Source: an uncultured Acetatifactor sp. (GTDB taxonomy: Bacteria; Bacillota; Clostridia; Lachnospirales; Lachnospiraceae). Taken from it: a stretch of DNA of 64,000 nt. The position numbers and the translations under genes are program-made. This document shows, in pieces, positions 15,678 to 24,089 of the stretch; positions within the stretch are counted from its first letter, which is position 1, and every line of letters starts with the position of its first letter. The notes under the pieces were generated by a model. The model searched no databases. It was not told where the DNA came from and worked only from the letters and a program-made list of their open reading frames with translations. The stretch lies in contig NZ_CAJUCP010000005.1 in the NCBI RefSeq assembly GCF_910585425.1, forward strand, positions 62,001 through 126,000, written 5' to 3'.

Positions 15678-18215
15678 ATGGCGCAGATACATATTCTGGA
15701 TTCGGAGACGATTGACAAGATCGCTGCCGGGGAGGTGGTGGAGCGGCCCAGCAGCGTGGTGAAGGAGCTGGTGGAGAATGCCATTGACGCGGGGGCCGGG
15801 GCCGTCACGGTGGAGGTGAAGGGCGGGGGAATAGAATTCATCCGTGTGACGGACAATGGCTGCGGCATGGAGGGGAGCCAACTGCGGAGGGCTTTCCTGC
15901 GGCATGCCACCAGCAAGATAGAGGACGCGGAGGATTTGACGCGGATTTCCAGCCTCGGGTTCCGCGGGGAGGCGCTTTCCAGCATCGCGGCGGTGGCCAA
16001 GGTGGAGGTCATCACCAAAACCGCGGACAGCATGACAGGGTGCAGAATCGCGCTGGAAGGGGCGAAGGAGACGGGCTTCGAGGAGGTGGGCGCACCGGAG
16101 GGCACTACTTTTCTGGTGCGCAACCTTTTTTTCAATACCCCGGTCCGGCGGAAATTTTTGAAGCAGCCTGTGACGGAGGGCGGCTATATCGTAGACCTGA
16201 TGGAACATCTGGCGCTGTCCAGGCCAGATATCTCCTTTAAGCTGATTGTGGGCGGGCAGATGAAATTCCACACTTCCGGCAACGGGGATTTGAAAGAAGT
16301 CATCTACCGCATTTACGGGCGGGACGCGGCCAACGAGCTGGTGCCCGTTCAGGTGCAGGGAACGGGTGTTCGAGTGGAGGGGTATCTGGGAAAGCCTGTA
16401 CAGGTGCGCTCCAACCGCAATTTCGAGATTTACTTTATCAATGGAAGATTCATCCGCAGCAATGTGGTGTCCAGGGCTGTGGAGGAGGGCTATAAGGAAT
16501 ATCTGATGCAGCACAAATTCCCGTTCTGCGTGCTGCATATCACCATGGACGCGGGGCGGGTGGACGTGAACGTACATCCCACGAAGATGGACGTGCGCTT
16601 TGACGATGCGATTGGCTTCAGCAGTTTCCTGATGGAAGCCGTACGGGAAGCGCTCCGCAGCAGGGAGATGATTCCGCAGGCCTCGCTTTCTACGGAACGG
16701 GAGCTGCGGGAGGCCAGGAAAGAGGAGAAGAAGGCAGAACGGTCCGCCCCGGGAAAGCAGTCTGCCCCGGAGCCCTTTGAGCACAGGCGCGGGCGGGATT
16801 TCCGGGTGATGGAGGAGGCCAGATATGACGCGGGCAGGCCGAAAGCCCGGGAGTTTGCCCGGAATCCTGTGTGGGAGCGGGTGAAAGGCAGCTCGGCGGC
16901 CGGGGCCGAAGGAGGAACGGAACCTGCTGAATTTTCGCAGACAAAAGAGACAGGAATGGGAGCCGTGACGCCAAGGGAGTCCATGGAGACGGCTTCCCCG
17001 GAGGAAGGGAAGACAGCGGCTGCAGATTCGGGGAACCTGGCTGGTGCAAATCCCACAGAGCCTGCCTGGGCTGCTGCAATGGCGGCAACAGGGCCCATGG
17101 CGGAAAGAAGACTTGCCCCAATGGCAGAAACAGGGCTTATAGCGGAAAAAAGACCTGCTGCAATGGCAGAAACAGGGCCCATAGCGGAAAGAAGACCTGC
17201 CCCAATGGCGGCAACAGGGCCCATAGCGGAAAGAAGACTTGCCCCAATGGCAGCCGGGGCCGAAGGCGGAACGGAGCCTGCTGAATTTTCGCAGACAATA
17301 GAGACAGGAATGGCAGCCGTGACGGCAACAGAGTCCATAGATACGGCTCCCCTGGAGGAGGAAGAACTCTTCTTCACAGAGACCTCAGAACTGCCGGAGG
17401 AACCTGTGGAAGAGGAGCATCCGACAGAAAATCCCTTATCCGGGAGCGCTCTGACGGATGCCGGGACTTCGGCTTTTCCTTCCGCCGCCGCAGCACAGCC
17501 GGATGAGCCTTTCCGCCCCTCGCCTGCGGGGAATGCCGCGCCGCTGCCCGGATACCCTTCCGCGGATCAGCCGGAGACCTACAGCGGCGAGCAGATGAAC
17601 CTCTTCGAGGAAAGAATCCTCACCCTGGAAAACCGCAGCCGCTTCCGCATCATCGGACAGGTCTTCGACACCTACTGGCTCATCGAATTTGAAGACAAGC
17701 TCATGATGATAGACCAGCATGCCGCCCATGAGAAGGTAAACTATGAGCGGCTCATGAAGCGATACCGGGAAAAGAACGTGCTGTCCCAGGGGCTGATGCC
17801 CCCTGTGATCGTCAGCCTCTCCGGTCAGGAGGAGGCTGTGCTGAAGGAGCATCTGGACACCTTCGCGGCCCTGGGCTTTGAGATAGAGGCTTTCGGAGGA
17901 AGCGAGTACGCCCTGCGCAGCGTCCCGGTGGATCTCTACGGCTGCGACGAGCGGGAGATGTTCCTGGAGGCGCTGGACAGCCTTCTGGACGGAACCGGTT
18001 TCGGCAGCATCCGCGTCATCGAGGAAAAAATCGCCTCCATGTCCTGTAAAGCCGCTGTGAAAGGGAATAATAAAATCAGCGTACCGGAGGCGGAGACGCT
18101 GATCGACGAACTGCTGACCCTGGACAATCCCTACAACTGCCCCCACGGCAGGCCTACCATCGTGACCATGACGAAGGCGGAGATGGAGCGGAAGTTCAAG
18201 CGAATCGTGAATTGA
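15678..18215 (+). CDS. mutL: DNA mismatch repair endonuclease MutL with expanded linker
   Basis: Couples MutS to strand nicking. N-terminal GHKL ATPase: IAAGEVVERPSSVVKELVENAIDAGA, DNGCGM, and SLGFRGEALSSIA. C-terminal endonuclease: the metal motif DQHAAHEKVNYE, SCKAAVKGN and NCPHGRP, so it belongs to the nicking type found in Firmicutes. At 845 residues it is about 200 longer than usual; the excess is a proline/alanine/glutamate-rich linker (about residues 340-640) that contains four 14-residue tandem repeats and a larger duplicated block. The linker normally varies and tolerates insertion, so activity is probably retained. Lies immediately downstream of mutS. Confidence 0.97.
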   Translation: MAQIHILDSETIDKIAAGEVVERPSSVVKELVENAIDAGAGAVTVEVKGGGIEFIRVTDNGCGMEGSQLRRAFLRHATSKIEDAEDLTRISSLGFRGEALSSIAAVAKVEVITKTADSMTGCRIALEGAKETGFEEVGAPEGTTFLVRNLFFNTPVRRKFLKQPVTEGGYIVDLMEHLALSRPDISFKLIVGGQMKFHTSGNGDLKEVIYRIYGRDAANELVPVQVQGTGVRVEGYLGKPVQVRSNRNFEIYFINGRFIRSNVVSRAVEEGYKEYLMQHKFPFCVLHITMDAGRVDVNVHPTKMDVRFDDAIGFSSFLMEAVREALRSREMIPQASLSTERELREARKEEKKAERSAPGKQSAPEPFEHRRGRDFRVMEEARYDAGRPKAREFARNPVWERVKGSSAAGAEGGTEPAEFSQTKETGMGAVTPRESMETASPEEGKTAAADSGNLAGANPTEPAWAAAMAATGPMAERRLAPMAETGLIAEKRPAAMAETGPIAERRPAPMAATGPIAERRLAPMAAGAEGGTEPAEFSQTIETGMAAVTATESIDTAPLEEEELFFTETSELPEEPVEEEHPTENPLSGSALTDAGTSAFPSAAAAQPDEPFRPSPAGNAAPLPGYPSADQPETYSGEQMNLFEERILTLENRSRFRIIGQVFDTYWLIEFEDKLMMIDQHAAHEKVNYERLMKRYREKNVLSQGLMPPVIVSLSGQEEAVLKEHLDTFAALGFEIEAFGGSEYALRSVPVDLYGCDEREMFLEALDSLLDGTGFGSIRVIEEKIASMSCKAAVKGNNKISVPEAETLIDELLTLDNPYNCPHGRPTIVTMTKAEMERKFKRIVN
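16899..17363 (+). repeat. Direct repeat pair (about 108 bp) flanking short tandem repeats in mutL linker
   Basis: Two copies of a block encoding GAEGGTEPAEFSQT-ETGM- (starting 16899 and 17253, offset 354 bp) surround the 42-bp tandem array at 17079-17246. All lengths are multiples of three, so the reading frame is kept. Confidence 0.85.
17079..17246 (+). repeat. Four 42-bp tandem repeats in mutL
   Basis: Four consecutive 42-nt units, each beginning with ATGGC and encoding 14-residue variants of MAATGPIAERRLAP. Units 1-4 differ at a few positions. A fifth, truncated unit (MAA) leads into the second large repeat block. Confidence 0.9.
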
Positions 18216-18271
18216 CAGGGAAATTATGAATACAAAGTTGTAGCCAAACGTTTCATGAGAGGGCACCGAAT

Positions 18272-20335
18272 ATGTTTGATAAATGTTCTTTGATGCAGAG
18301 ACTGAAGGAACTCCCGTTTTCCGAAAAAGAATACTGGGTAGTCGCCGGCGGCGCCATGGTTTTACATGGATTTCGTCCTCAGACACATGATATTGATTTG
18401 GGCTGCAGCGCGCGCCTGGCAGATGAGCTGGAACAACAGGGGCATGCGGTTTCACGCTGTGAAGACGGAACCAGAAAAATCTTATATTCGGAAGACATCG
18501 AGATTTTTGAGAACTGGATTGAGGGCACAGTGGAAACGATAGACGGCATTCCCGTTGTGTGCGTGGACGGACTTATACGGATGAAAAGGAACCTTGGCAG
18601 GGAAAAGGATTTCGCGGATATTGAATTGATTGAAAAGGAATTGAGCGAAAAGGCAAGAGGGACATATGCGGCCAAGCCTCCCATGGTCATCCTCTCAGGC
18701 CCCACGGCAGTGGGGAAGACCAAGCTGTCCATCGCCCTGGCAAAGGCCATCGGGGGTGAAATCATTTCCGCGGACTCCTGTCAGGTCTACCGCCACATGG
18801 ACATCGGCTCCGCCAAAATCACGGAGGAAGAGATGCAGGGCATCCCCCATCACATGATCGACATCCTGGAGCCCTGGGAGGACTTCAGCGTGGCGGTGTT
18901 CAAGGAGAAATGCGAGCAGTGCCTCCCCGGAATCTACGCCCGGGGCCATATCCCCATCGTCACCGGAGGCACCGGCTTCTATGTCCAGGCCCTGCTGCGG
19001 GACATCGACTTCGGCTCCGGCGAGGAGAGGAACTGCCCTACAGGAATCTGCCCCACAGAAGACGGTAAGAACACATGTTCTGGTGCGGGCGGCATGCCAT
19101 CGGAGGGAGACTGTGCCTCAGAGAGGCCGTCATCACCGCCATCAGACTCCGGAGAATACCGCATCCGTCTGGAGAGACTGGCGGAAGAGAAGGGGCCGCA
19201 GTATCTCCACGATATGCTCCGGGAGGTGGATTCCGCCTCCGCAGAAGCCATACACCCAAATAACAGAAAGCGCGTCATCCGGGCTTTAGAATTTTTTCAT
19301 TTGACGGGGGAACCCATATCGCGCCATAATGAGAGGGAGCGTGAAAAGGAGCCCGCCTACAATGCCTGCTATTTCGTGCTCAACGACAGGCGGGAGCGGG
19401 TTTACGAGAATATCGGCATAAGGGTGGACGAAATGCTCCGCCGGGGCCTTGTGGCCGAGGTGGAGCGCCTGCGGGAGATGGGCTGCCACAGGGGCATGAT
19501 CTCCATGCAGGGACTTGGCTACAAGGAAATCCTGGCCTACCTGGATGGAGAGTTCTCCCTGGAGGAAGCCGTGGAAATCATCAAACGGGACACCAGACAT
19601 TTTGCCAAAAGACAGCTCACCTGGTTCCGCCGGGAAAAAGAGGTCATATGGGTGGACAAGGAAAGCTTTGGCTGCGATGAGGAGAGGATACTGGAATATA
19701 TGCTGCAAGAACTGCGGACAAAAGGAATCGCAGCTTCCGCACCGGAGGCTCCCTCCATCTACCTTTTTTCTGGCCCCTGCGGCTGCGGAAAGTCTACCCT
19801 GACCAATGCCTGGGCAAAGAAGCTGGTAAACGAGGGCAGGCGCAGGCAGGTCTATGTCATCCATGGAGACGACTTCCATGCAGGCTTCGTGGAGACGGAC
19901 TACAAAGGAGACTTCCTTGAGGGCGGCAAGCCTGCGGATGTCCTGGCCTGGGAGGAAATTCTGAAATTCAACTGGGAGTGCATCCTGGACACGGCTGGCA
20001 GGGCGCTGTCCCGCGGCCTGGACGTGGCCGTGGACTATGTGGTGGAGGAAGAGCTGCCGCTGATGCGCCGACTGGCAGAGCGATATCGTGCAAAGCTTTA
20101 CTATGTGGTCCTGACCGCCGGGGAGGAGGCCATCCGGCAGCGCATCGCCGGGCGGGGGGACGTGGAAATGACGGAACGGGCCCTGTTTTTGAAAGACGAA
20201 CTGGAGCACAGGCCTGAGAATCAGGGCTATCTATTCGACACTACGGGAAAGACCCTGGAACGGGAGCTGGAGGAGCTGGAGATAGAAAGATTCCTGCTAC
20301 AGGAACCCGGGCATAGGGTTGAGCCACAGGAATGA
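18272..20335 (+). CDS. miaA: Fusion protein: nucleotidyltransferase-like domain - MiaA - P-loop kinase domain
   Basis: One open frame of 687 residues with three parts. Residues about 1-127: nucleotidyltransferase-like, with AGGAMVLHG and THDIDL giving the GG...DxD metal motif of AbiEii/MNT-type enzymes, and a C-terminal LGREKDFADIELIEKEL. Residues about 137-482: tRNA dimethylallyltransferase (i6A37 synthesis) with P-loop GPTAVGKT, DSCQVYR, GTGFYVQALL, and the LGYKEI and RDTRHFAKRQLTWFRRE motifs; residues 252-294 are a low-complexity insertion absent from typical MiaA. Residues about 493-687: an AAA_33-like kinase with Walker A GPCGCGKST, HGDDFHAGF and RIAGRGD. Start at 18272 has GAGAGGG upstream; no SD precedes the internal MiaA Met at 18683. 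Position after mutSL is the usual place of miaA. Confidence 0.85.
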   Translation: MFDKCSLMQRLKELPFSEKEYWVVAGGAMVLHGFRPQTHDIDLGCSARLADELEQQGHAVSRCEDGTRKILYSEDIEIFENWIEGTVETIDGIPVVCVDGLIRMKRNLGREKDFADIELIEKELSEKARGTYAAKPPMVILSGPTAVGKTKLSIALAKAIGGEIISADSCQVYRHMDIGSAKITEEEMQGIPHHMIDILEPWEDFSVAVFKEKCEQCLPGIYARGHIPIVTGGTGFYVQALLRDIDFGSGEERNCPTGICPTEDGKNTCSGAGGMPSEGDCASERPSSPPSDSGEYRIRLERLAEEKGPQYLHDMLREVDSASAEAIHPNNRKRVIRALEFFHLTGEPISRHNEREREKEPAYNACYFVLNDRRERVYENIGIRVDEMLRRGLVAEVERLREMGCHRGMISMQGLGYKEILAYLDGEFSLEEAVEIIKRDTRHFAKRQLTWFRREKEVIWVDKESFGCDEERILEYMLQELRTKGIAASAPEAPSIYLFSGPCGCGKSTLTNAWAKKLVNEGRRRQVYVIHGDDFHAGFVETDYKGDFLEGGKPADVLAWEEILKFNWECILDTAGRALSRGLDVAVDYVVEEELPLMRRLAERYRAKLYYVVLTAGEEAIRQRIAGRGDVEMTERALFLKDELEHRPENQGYLFDTTGKTLERELEELEIERFLLQEPGHRVEPQE

Positions 20336-20399
20336 TGTGCCAGGGCCTGCCAGGACATAAAGATATGGAAAGCGCGGAACACGCGAAAAAAGAAGGAGG

Positions 20400-20415
20400 G
20401 CTGCCGTTCGGCAGC
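20400..20415 (+). promoter_or_regulatory. Short hairpin between SD-like GGAGG and the start codon of the PLP enzyme gene
   Basis: GCTGCCG (20400-20406) and CGGCAGC (20409-20415) form a 7-bp stem with a 2-nt gap (the loop would open to 4). It lies directly 3' of AAGGAGG, which is otherwise too far (28 nt) from the ATG at 20429; folding would shorten the effective distance. Functional meaning is inference. Confidence 0.4.
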
Positions 20416-20428
20416 GTCTGAAAAAGCA

Positions 20429-21727
20429 ATGGCAGAAATACAGAGCATGTACGCCCAAATGGGCATAGACAGCGAAACCTGGGAATACGGGGAAGCCATC
20501 CTGGAGCGGCTGGCAGAGCGTTTCCGGAAAATAGACGAAATCGCGGAGTACAATCAACTGAAAGTGATAAAGGCCATGCAGGACTGCCAGGTCGGCGAGG
20601 CCTGCCTGCTGGGCACCACCGGCTACGGCTACAACGACCTGGGCAGGGATACTTTGGAGGCGGTCTACGCGAAAATCTTCCACACGGAAGACGCCCTGGT
20701 GCGCCCCCAGATCACCTGCGGCACCCACGCCCTGGCACTGGCGCTGATGAGCAACCTCCGCCCCGGGGACGAGCTGCTCTCCCCGGTGGGGAAGCCCTAC
20801 GACACCTTGGAGGAGGTCATAGGCATCCGCCCTTCCAGAGGCTCCCTTGCGGAATACGGCGTAAGCTACAGGCAGGTGGACCTCAAGGAGGACGGCAGAT
20901 TCGACTACGATTCCATAGTAGAAGCCATGAATCCCCGCACCCGCCTGGTGACCATCCAGCGCTCCAAGGGCTACCAGACCAGGCCCACTTTTTCCGTAAA
21001 ACAGATAGGAGAGCTGATAGCCTTTGTGAAGAAGATTAAGCCGGACGTCATCTGCATGGTGGACAACTGCTACGGAGAATTCGTGGAGCCGCAGGAGCCC
21101 AGCGATGTGGGGGCGGACATGGTGGTGGGCTCCCTGATCAAGAACCCGGGAGGCGGACTGGCCCCCATCGGCGGCTACATCGCCGGGAGAAAGCAATGCG
21201 TGGAGAACGCCGCGTTCCGGCTCACCTCCCCTGGGCTTGGCAAGGAGGTGGGAGCGTCCCTGGGCATCCTGAAGGACTTCTACCAGGGCCTGTTCCTGGC
21301 CCCCACAGTGACGGCCTGCGCCCTGAAATCCGCAGTCTTCGCCGCCAATCTGTACGAAAACCTGGGCTGCGCCGTGGTGCCGAACGGCAGCGAGAGCAGG
21401 CATGACATCATCCAGGCCGTGACCTTCGGCTCCCCGGAAGCTGTCATCGCCTTCTGCCAGGGCATCCAGGCCGCAGCCCCCGTGGACAGCCATGTGACCC
21501 CCGAGCCCTGGGACATGCCGGGGTACGACGCCCAGGTCATCATGGCGGCGGGAGCGTTCGTGTCCGGCTCCTCCATAGAGCTCTCCGCGGACGCGCCCAT
21601 CAAGCCCCCCTACGCGGTGTATTTCCAGGGCGGCCTCACCTGGCCCCACGGGAAATTCGGCATTTTGAAATCCCTCCAGTCCCTGATAAACAGGGGATTG
21701 CTGGATAAAAACCGCCTGAAGCTGTAG
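20429..21727 (+). CDS. Methionine gamma-lyase-like PLP enzyme (YnbB / aluminium resistance family)
   Basis: Pyridoxal-phosphate enzyme of the Met_gamma_lyase family (PF06838 type, B. subtilis YnbB relatives), 432 residues. Seen: RPQITCGTHALALAL (substrate/cofactor loop), VDNCYGEFVE with the Asp that contacts the PLP ring nitrogen, and GSLIKNPGGGLAP with the Schiff-base Lys. The C-terminus (GGLTWPHGKFGILKSLQ) is typical. Reaction in vivo is not established; the family is annotated as sulfur amino acid lyase or aluminium resistance. YnbB-type genes commonly sit close to miaA in Firmicutes, as here. The start lacks a close SD; the hairpin at 20400-20415 may matter, or a later start such as MYAQMGID could be used. 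Confidence 0.85.
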   Translation: MAEIQSMYAQMGIDSETWEYGEAILERLAERFRKIDEIAEYNQLKVIKAMQDCQVGEACLLGTTGYGYNDLGRDTLEAVYAKIFHTEDALVRPQITCGTHALALALMSNLRPGDELLSPVGKPYDTLEEVIGIRPSRGSLAEYGVSYRQVDLKEDGRFDYDSIVEAMNPRTRLVTIQRSKGYQTRPTFSVKQIGELIAFVKKIKPDVICMVDNCYGEFVEPQEPSDVGADMVVGSLIKNPGGGLAPIGGYIAGRKQCVENAAFRLTSPGLGKEVGASLGILKDFYQGLFLAPTVTACALKSAVFAANLYENLGCAVVPNGSESRHDIIQAVTFGSPEAVIAFCQGIQAAAPVDSHVTPEPWDMPGYDAQVIMAAGAFVSGSSIELSADAPIKPPYAVYFQGGLTWPHGKFGILKSLQSLINRGLLDKNRLKL

Positions 21728-21894
21728 CTTTGTGTAGAAAAAACTCAAAATAAATTCTATGATTTTTGTGTACAGTCCTGGTATTTTGTGGTACTATATA
21801 GACGTGCGTATGTGGAATCCGTGAGGGGACGGATGCGCGCAGGCTCGCAGGGCATATCGCATGCCCCGGGACAAAAGAAGGAAGAGGTATCGGC

Positions 21895-22134
21895 TTGAAG
21901 AAAGTAAACTGGGTATTGCTGGTACTGATACTGGTGGGATTCGTCATCGGCAGATTCATCGGCACTTATTTTTCGGGCACTTTCCTGAACTATGGACAGT
22001 CCTTCGGGCTCAGCTCCCCTGTGGTGCTGGACCTGGGATTCATCATCCTGACCTTTGGGCTGACGATCCAGATCACCATAGCAAGTGTCATAGGCGTCAT
22101 AATCGCGCTGGTGGTATATCGCTTCATCAGGTAG
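21895..22134 (+). CDS. DUF4321 family small membrane protein
   Basis: A 79-residue protein starting at TTG (GAAGAGG nearby upstream) with two hydrophobic segments, VNWVLLVLILVGFVIGRFIG and a C-terminal IILTFGLTIQITIASVIGVI, the layout of DUF4321. Such proteins are common in Clostridia next to radC/mreB; the function is unknown. It lies 60 bp upstream of radC on the same strand, suggesting one transcript. A possible promoter is TGTACA at 21769-21774 with TACTAT at 21792-21797, spacing 17, but the match is weak. Confidence 0.75.
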   Translation: MKKVNWVLLVLILVGFVIGRFIGTYFSGTFLNYGQSFGLSSPVVLDLGFIILTFGLTIQITIASVIGVIIALVVYRFIR

Positions 22135-22193
22135 TCCATGGGCGGCCCCGGGAAGGCCGTTCGAAGATGCGTCGGAGAAGGGGAAGGAGACGC

Positions 22194-23030
22194 ATGGACA
22201 AGCACGGGAAAATGGAAGAAAAAGAAAGGCATTCCAACGGAAACGAGGAGACGAAACGGAAGGAAGGCGCTCCCCGGAGGAGCAATCCGCAAAAGAGAAG
22301 CAGCGCGCCGAAAAACGCGCTGAAGACGGCCTCGGAGCTTCCCTATGAGAGGTTCAAGCGGTTCGGGCCGGAGAACCTGACGGAGATAGAGCTGCTGGCC
22401 ATCATCCTGCGCACCGGCACCAGGGACAACCATGTGCTGCAGGTGGCGGAGGAGGTCATGAGCCTGGCCAGATATCCCAAGGAGGGGCTTCTGGGGCTGT
22501 ACGACGTGACCTTGGACGAGCTCATGGGCATCCGGGGAATCGGCGAGGTGAAAGCGGTGCGGCTGAAATGCCTGACGGAGCTGTCCATGCGGATGAGCAT
22601 GGCAAAGGCCAGGGAGGGGCTGAACCTCACCAGCTCCGGCCAGGTGGCGGCTTATTTCATGGAAAAGCTCCGGCACCGGGAGACCGAGTGCGTGGTGGTG
22701 GCCTGTGTGGATGCCAAGGGACAGCTGATCTGTGAGAGGAAGCTGTCGGAGGGCAGCGTCAACATGTCGCTGATCTCCCCCAGGGAAATCTTCCTGGCGG
22801 CGCTGGAGAGCCGGGCCGTGAACATCGTGCTGGTGCACAACCATCCCAGCGGCGATCCCACGCCCAGCCGGTCCGACAGGGAGCTCACCCGCAATGTGCG
22901 GGACACCGGAGAGAAGATGGGAATCCGGCTTCTGGATCATGTCATTATCGGCGACAACCGCTATGTCAGCTTCAGGGAGAGGGCATGGTTTTCGGAGGAG
23001 CCGCTGTACCCGGAGCCGGAACCGGCATGA
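22194..23030 (+). CDS. radC: RadC family JAB/MPN-domain protein
   Basis: RadC/YsxA-like protein, 278 residues. Residues about 45-125 are the UPF0758 N-terminal helix-hairpin-helix part (PYERFKRFGPENLTEIELLAIILRTGT...GIRGIGEVKAVRLK). The C-terminal JAB domain keeps the metal motif HNHPSGDPTPSRSD with an upstream Glu (SLISPREIF region), so a zinc peptidase-like site is intact. Biochemical role is unresolved in the family. The start at 22194 is set by GGAAGGAGACGC; the open frame extends far upstream. The N-terminus MDKHGKMEEKERHSNGNEE is an extension relative to usual RadC and includes the dispersed repeat at 22213-22236. Confidence 0.92.
   Translation: MDKHGKMEEKERHSNGNEETKRKEGAPRRSNPQKRSSAPKNALKTASELPYERFKRFGPENLTEIELLAIILRTGTRDNHVLQVAEEVMSLARYPKEGLLGLYDVTLDELMGIRGIGEVKAVRLKCLTELSMRMSMAKAREGLNLTSSGQVAAYFMEKLRHRETECVVVACVDAKGQLICERKLSEGSVNMSLISPREIFLAALESRAVNIVLVHNHPSGDPTPSRSDRELTRNVRDTGEKMGIRLLDHVIIGDNRYVSFRERAWFSEEPLYPEPEPA
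22213..22236 (+). repeat. Dispersed repeat unit in radC N-terminal codons
   Basis: TGGAAGAAAAAGAAAGGCATTCCA: the TGGAAGAA...GCATTCCA unit with six extra bases, read as MEEKERHSN, 19 nt after the radC start and on the coding strand. Confidence 0.6.
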
Positions 23031-23078
23031 CCGATCGGGCCGGAGGAAAGTTTTTACAATGAGAAAGGGGTTGTCATT

Positions 23079-24089
23079 TTGGCAAACAACGCATTCGGTA
23101 TCGATTTAGGTACAAACAACATTAAAATCTATAGCAGGGGCGACGACAGCATCATGGTGGAAAAGAACATGATCGCCATAGAGAACAAGAAGGTTCTGTT
23201 TGCATATGGGAACTCTGCATTTGAAATGTATGAGAAGGCCCCCGGCAATATTCATATCTCTTACCCGCTGACCAACGGCGTCATCGCTGATATCAAGAAT
23301 ATGGAGACGCTGGTACGGTATTTCGTCACTGACCTCCAGAAGGGAAACTGCAGGCCTGCGGATTTCTATATCGCGGTGCCTACGGACGTCACCGACGTGG
23401 AGAAGAGGGCCTTTTACGACCTGATCAAATATGCCAATGTAAAGGCGAAGAAGATCATGGTGGTGGAGAAGGCCGTGGCAGACGGCCTGGGGCTGGACAT
23501 CGACGTGAAGAACTCCCAGGGCGTGCTGGTGGTCAATGTAGGCTTCGAGACCACGGAGATTTCCATCCTGTCCCTGGGCGGCATCGTGCTGAGCCGCCTG
23601 ATCAAGACAGGAGGCCTGAAGTTCGACGAGGCGATCCGGACCGCCGTGAGGAAGGAATTCAGCCTGGTCATCGGCGGCAGGACCTCCGAATCCGTGAAGA
23701 TTTCCCTGAAAGAGCTGGAGCAGGAGGGCAAGGGCGCAATCGTCTACGGCAGGGACATCGTGACGGGGCTTCCCATAGAGCGGGAGATTCCCACGAAGCT
23801 GGTGGTAGAGTGCCTGGAGGAGCATTTCGCCTCCATCATCGACAATGTGAAGGTCATTCTGGAGAGGACGCCGCCCGAGCTGGCAGCGGATATCTACCGC
23901 CACGGCATCTACCTGACCGGGGGCGCTTCCCAGATCAGCCATCTTGCGGAGCGGCTGGCCGCGGGGACCGGGCTGCGGGTGAACGTTTCGGAGAATCCTG
24001 TCACCAGCGTGGTGCTGGGCCTGGCCAAGATCATCAAGGACGACAACTACAAGTCCGTAGCTTACGCGATTGAAGGGATGAGCAAATGA
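23079..24089 (+). CDS. mreB: Rod shape-determining actin homologue MreB
   Basis: Cytoskeletal ATPase that guides lateral wall synthesis at the membrane. 336 residues with actin-fold phosphate loops: GIDLGTNNIKIY at the N-terminus, VVNVGFETTEISILSLGG in phosphate 2 (somewhat diverged from the usual DIGGGTTEI), and YLTGGASQISHLAERL as adenosine motif. Start is TTG with AAAGGGG upstream. It overlaps mreC by 4 bp and heads an mreBCD-mrdA-minCDE-rodA run, so it is likely the first gene of a long operon. The diverged phosphate 2 resembles Mbl/MreB-like paralogues of Clostridia. Confidence 0.93.
   Translation: MANNAFGIDLGTNNIKIYSRGDDSIMVEKNMIAIENKKVLFAYGNSAFEMYEKAPGNIHISYPLTNGVIADIKNMETLVRYFVTDLQKGNCRPADFYIAVPTDVTDVEKRAFYDLIKYANVKAKKIMVVEKAVADGLGLDIDVKNSQGVLVVNVGFETTEISILSLGGIVLSRLIKTGGLKFDEAIRTAVRKEFSLVIGGRTSESVKISLKELEQEGKGAIVYGRDIVTGLPIEREIPTKLVVECLEEHFASIIDNVKVILERTPPELAADIYRHGIYLTGGASQISHLAERLAAGTGLRVNVSENPVTSVVLGLAKIIKDDNYKSVAYAIEGMSK

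Noticed and set aside
13451..16135. A long minus-strand open frame opposite mutS and mutL
   Set aside because: It is antisense to two well-defined genes, has His/Leu/Val-rich nonsense translation, and is typical of GC-rich coding DNA.
18683..19700. MiaA as an independent gene starting at the internal Met
   Set aside because: No SD precedes 18683 and the frame is continuous with both flanking domains.
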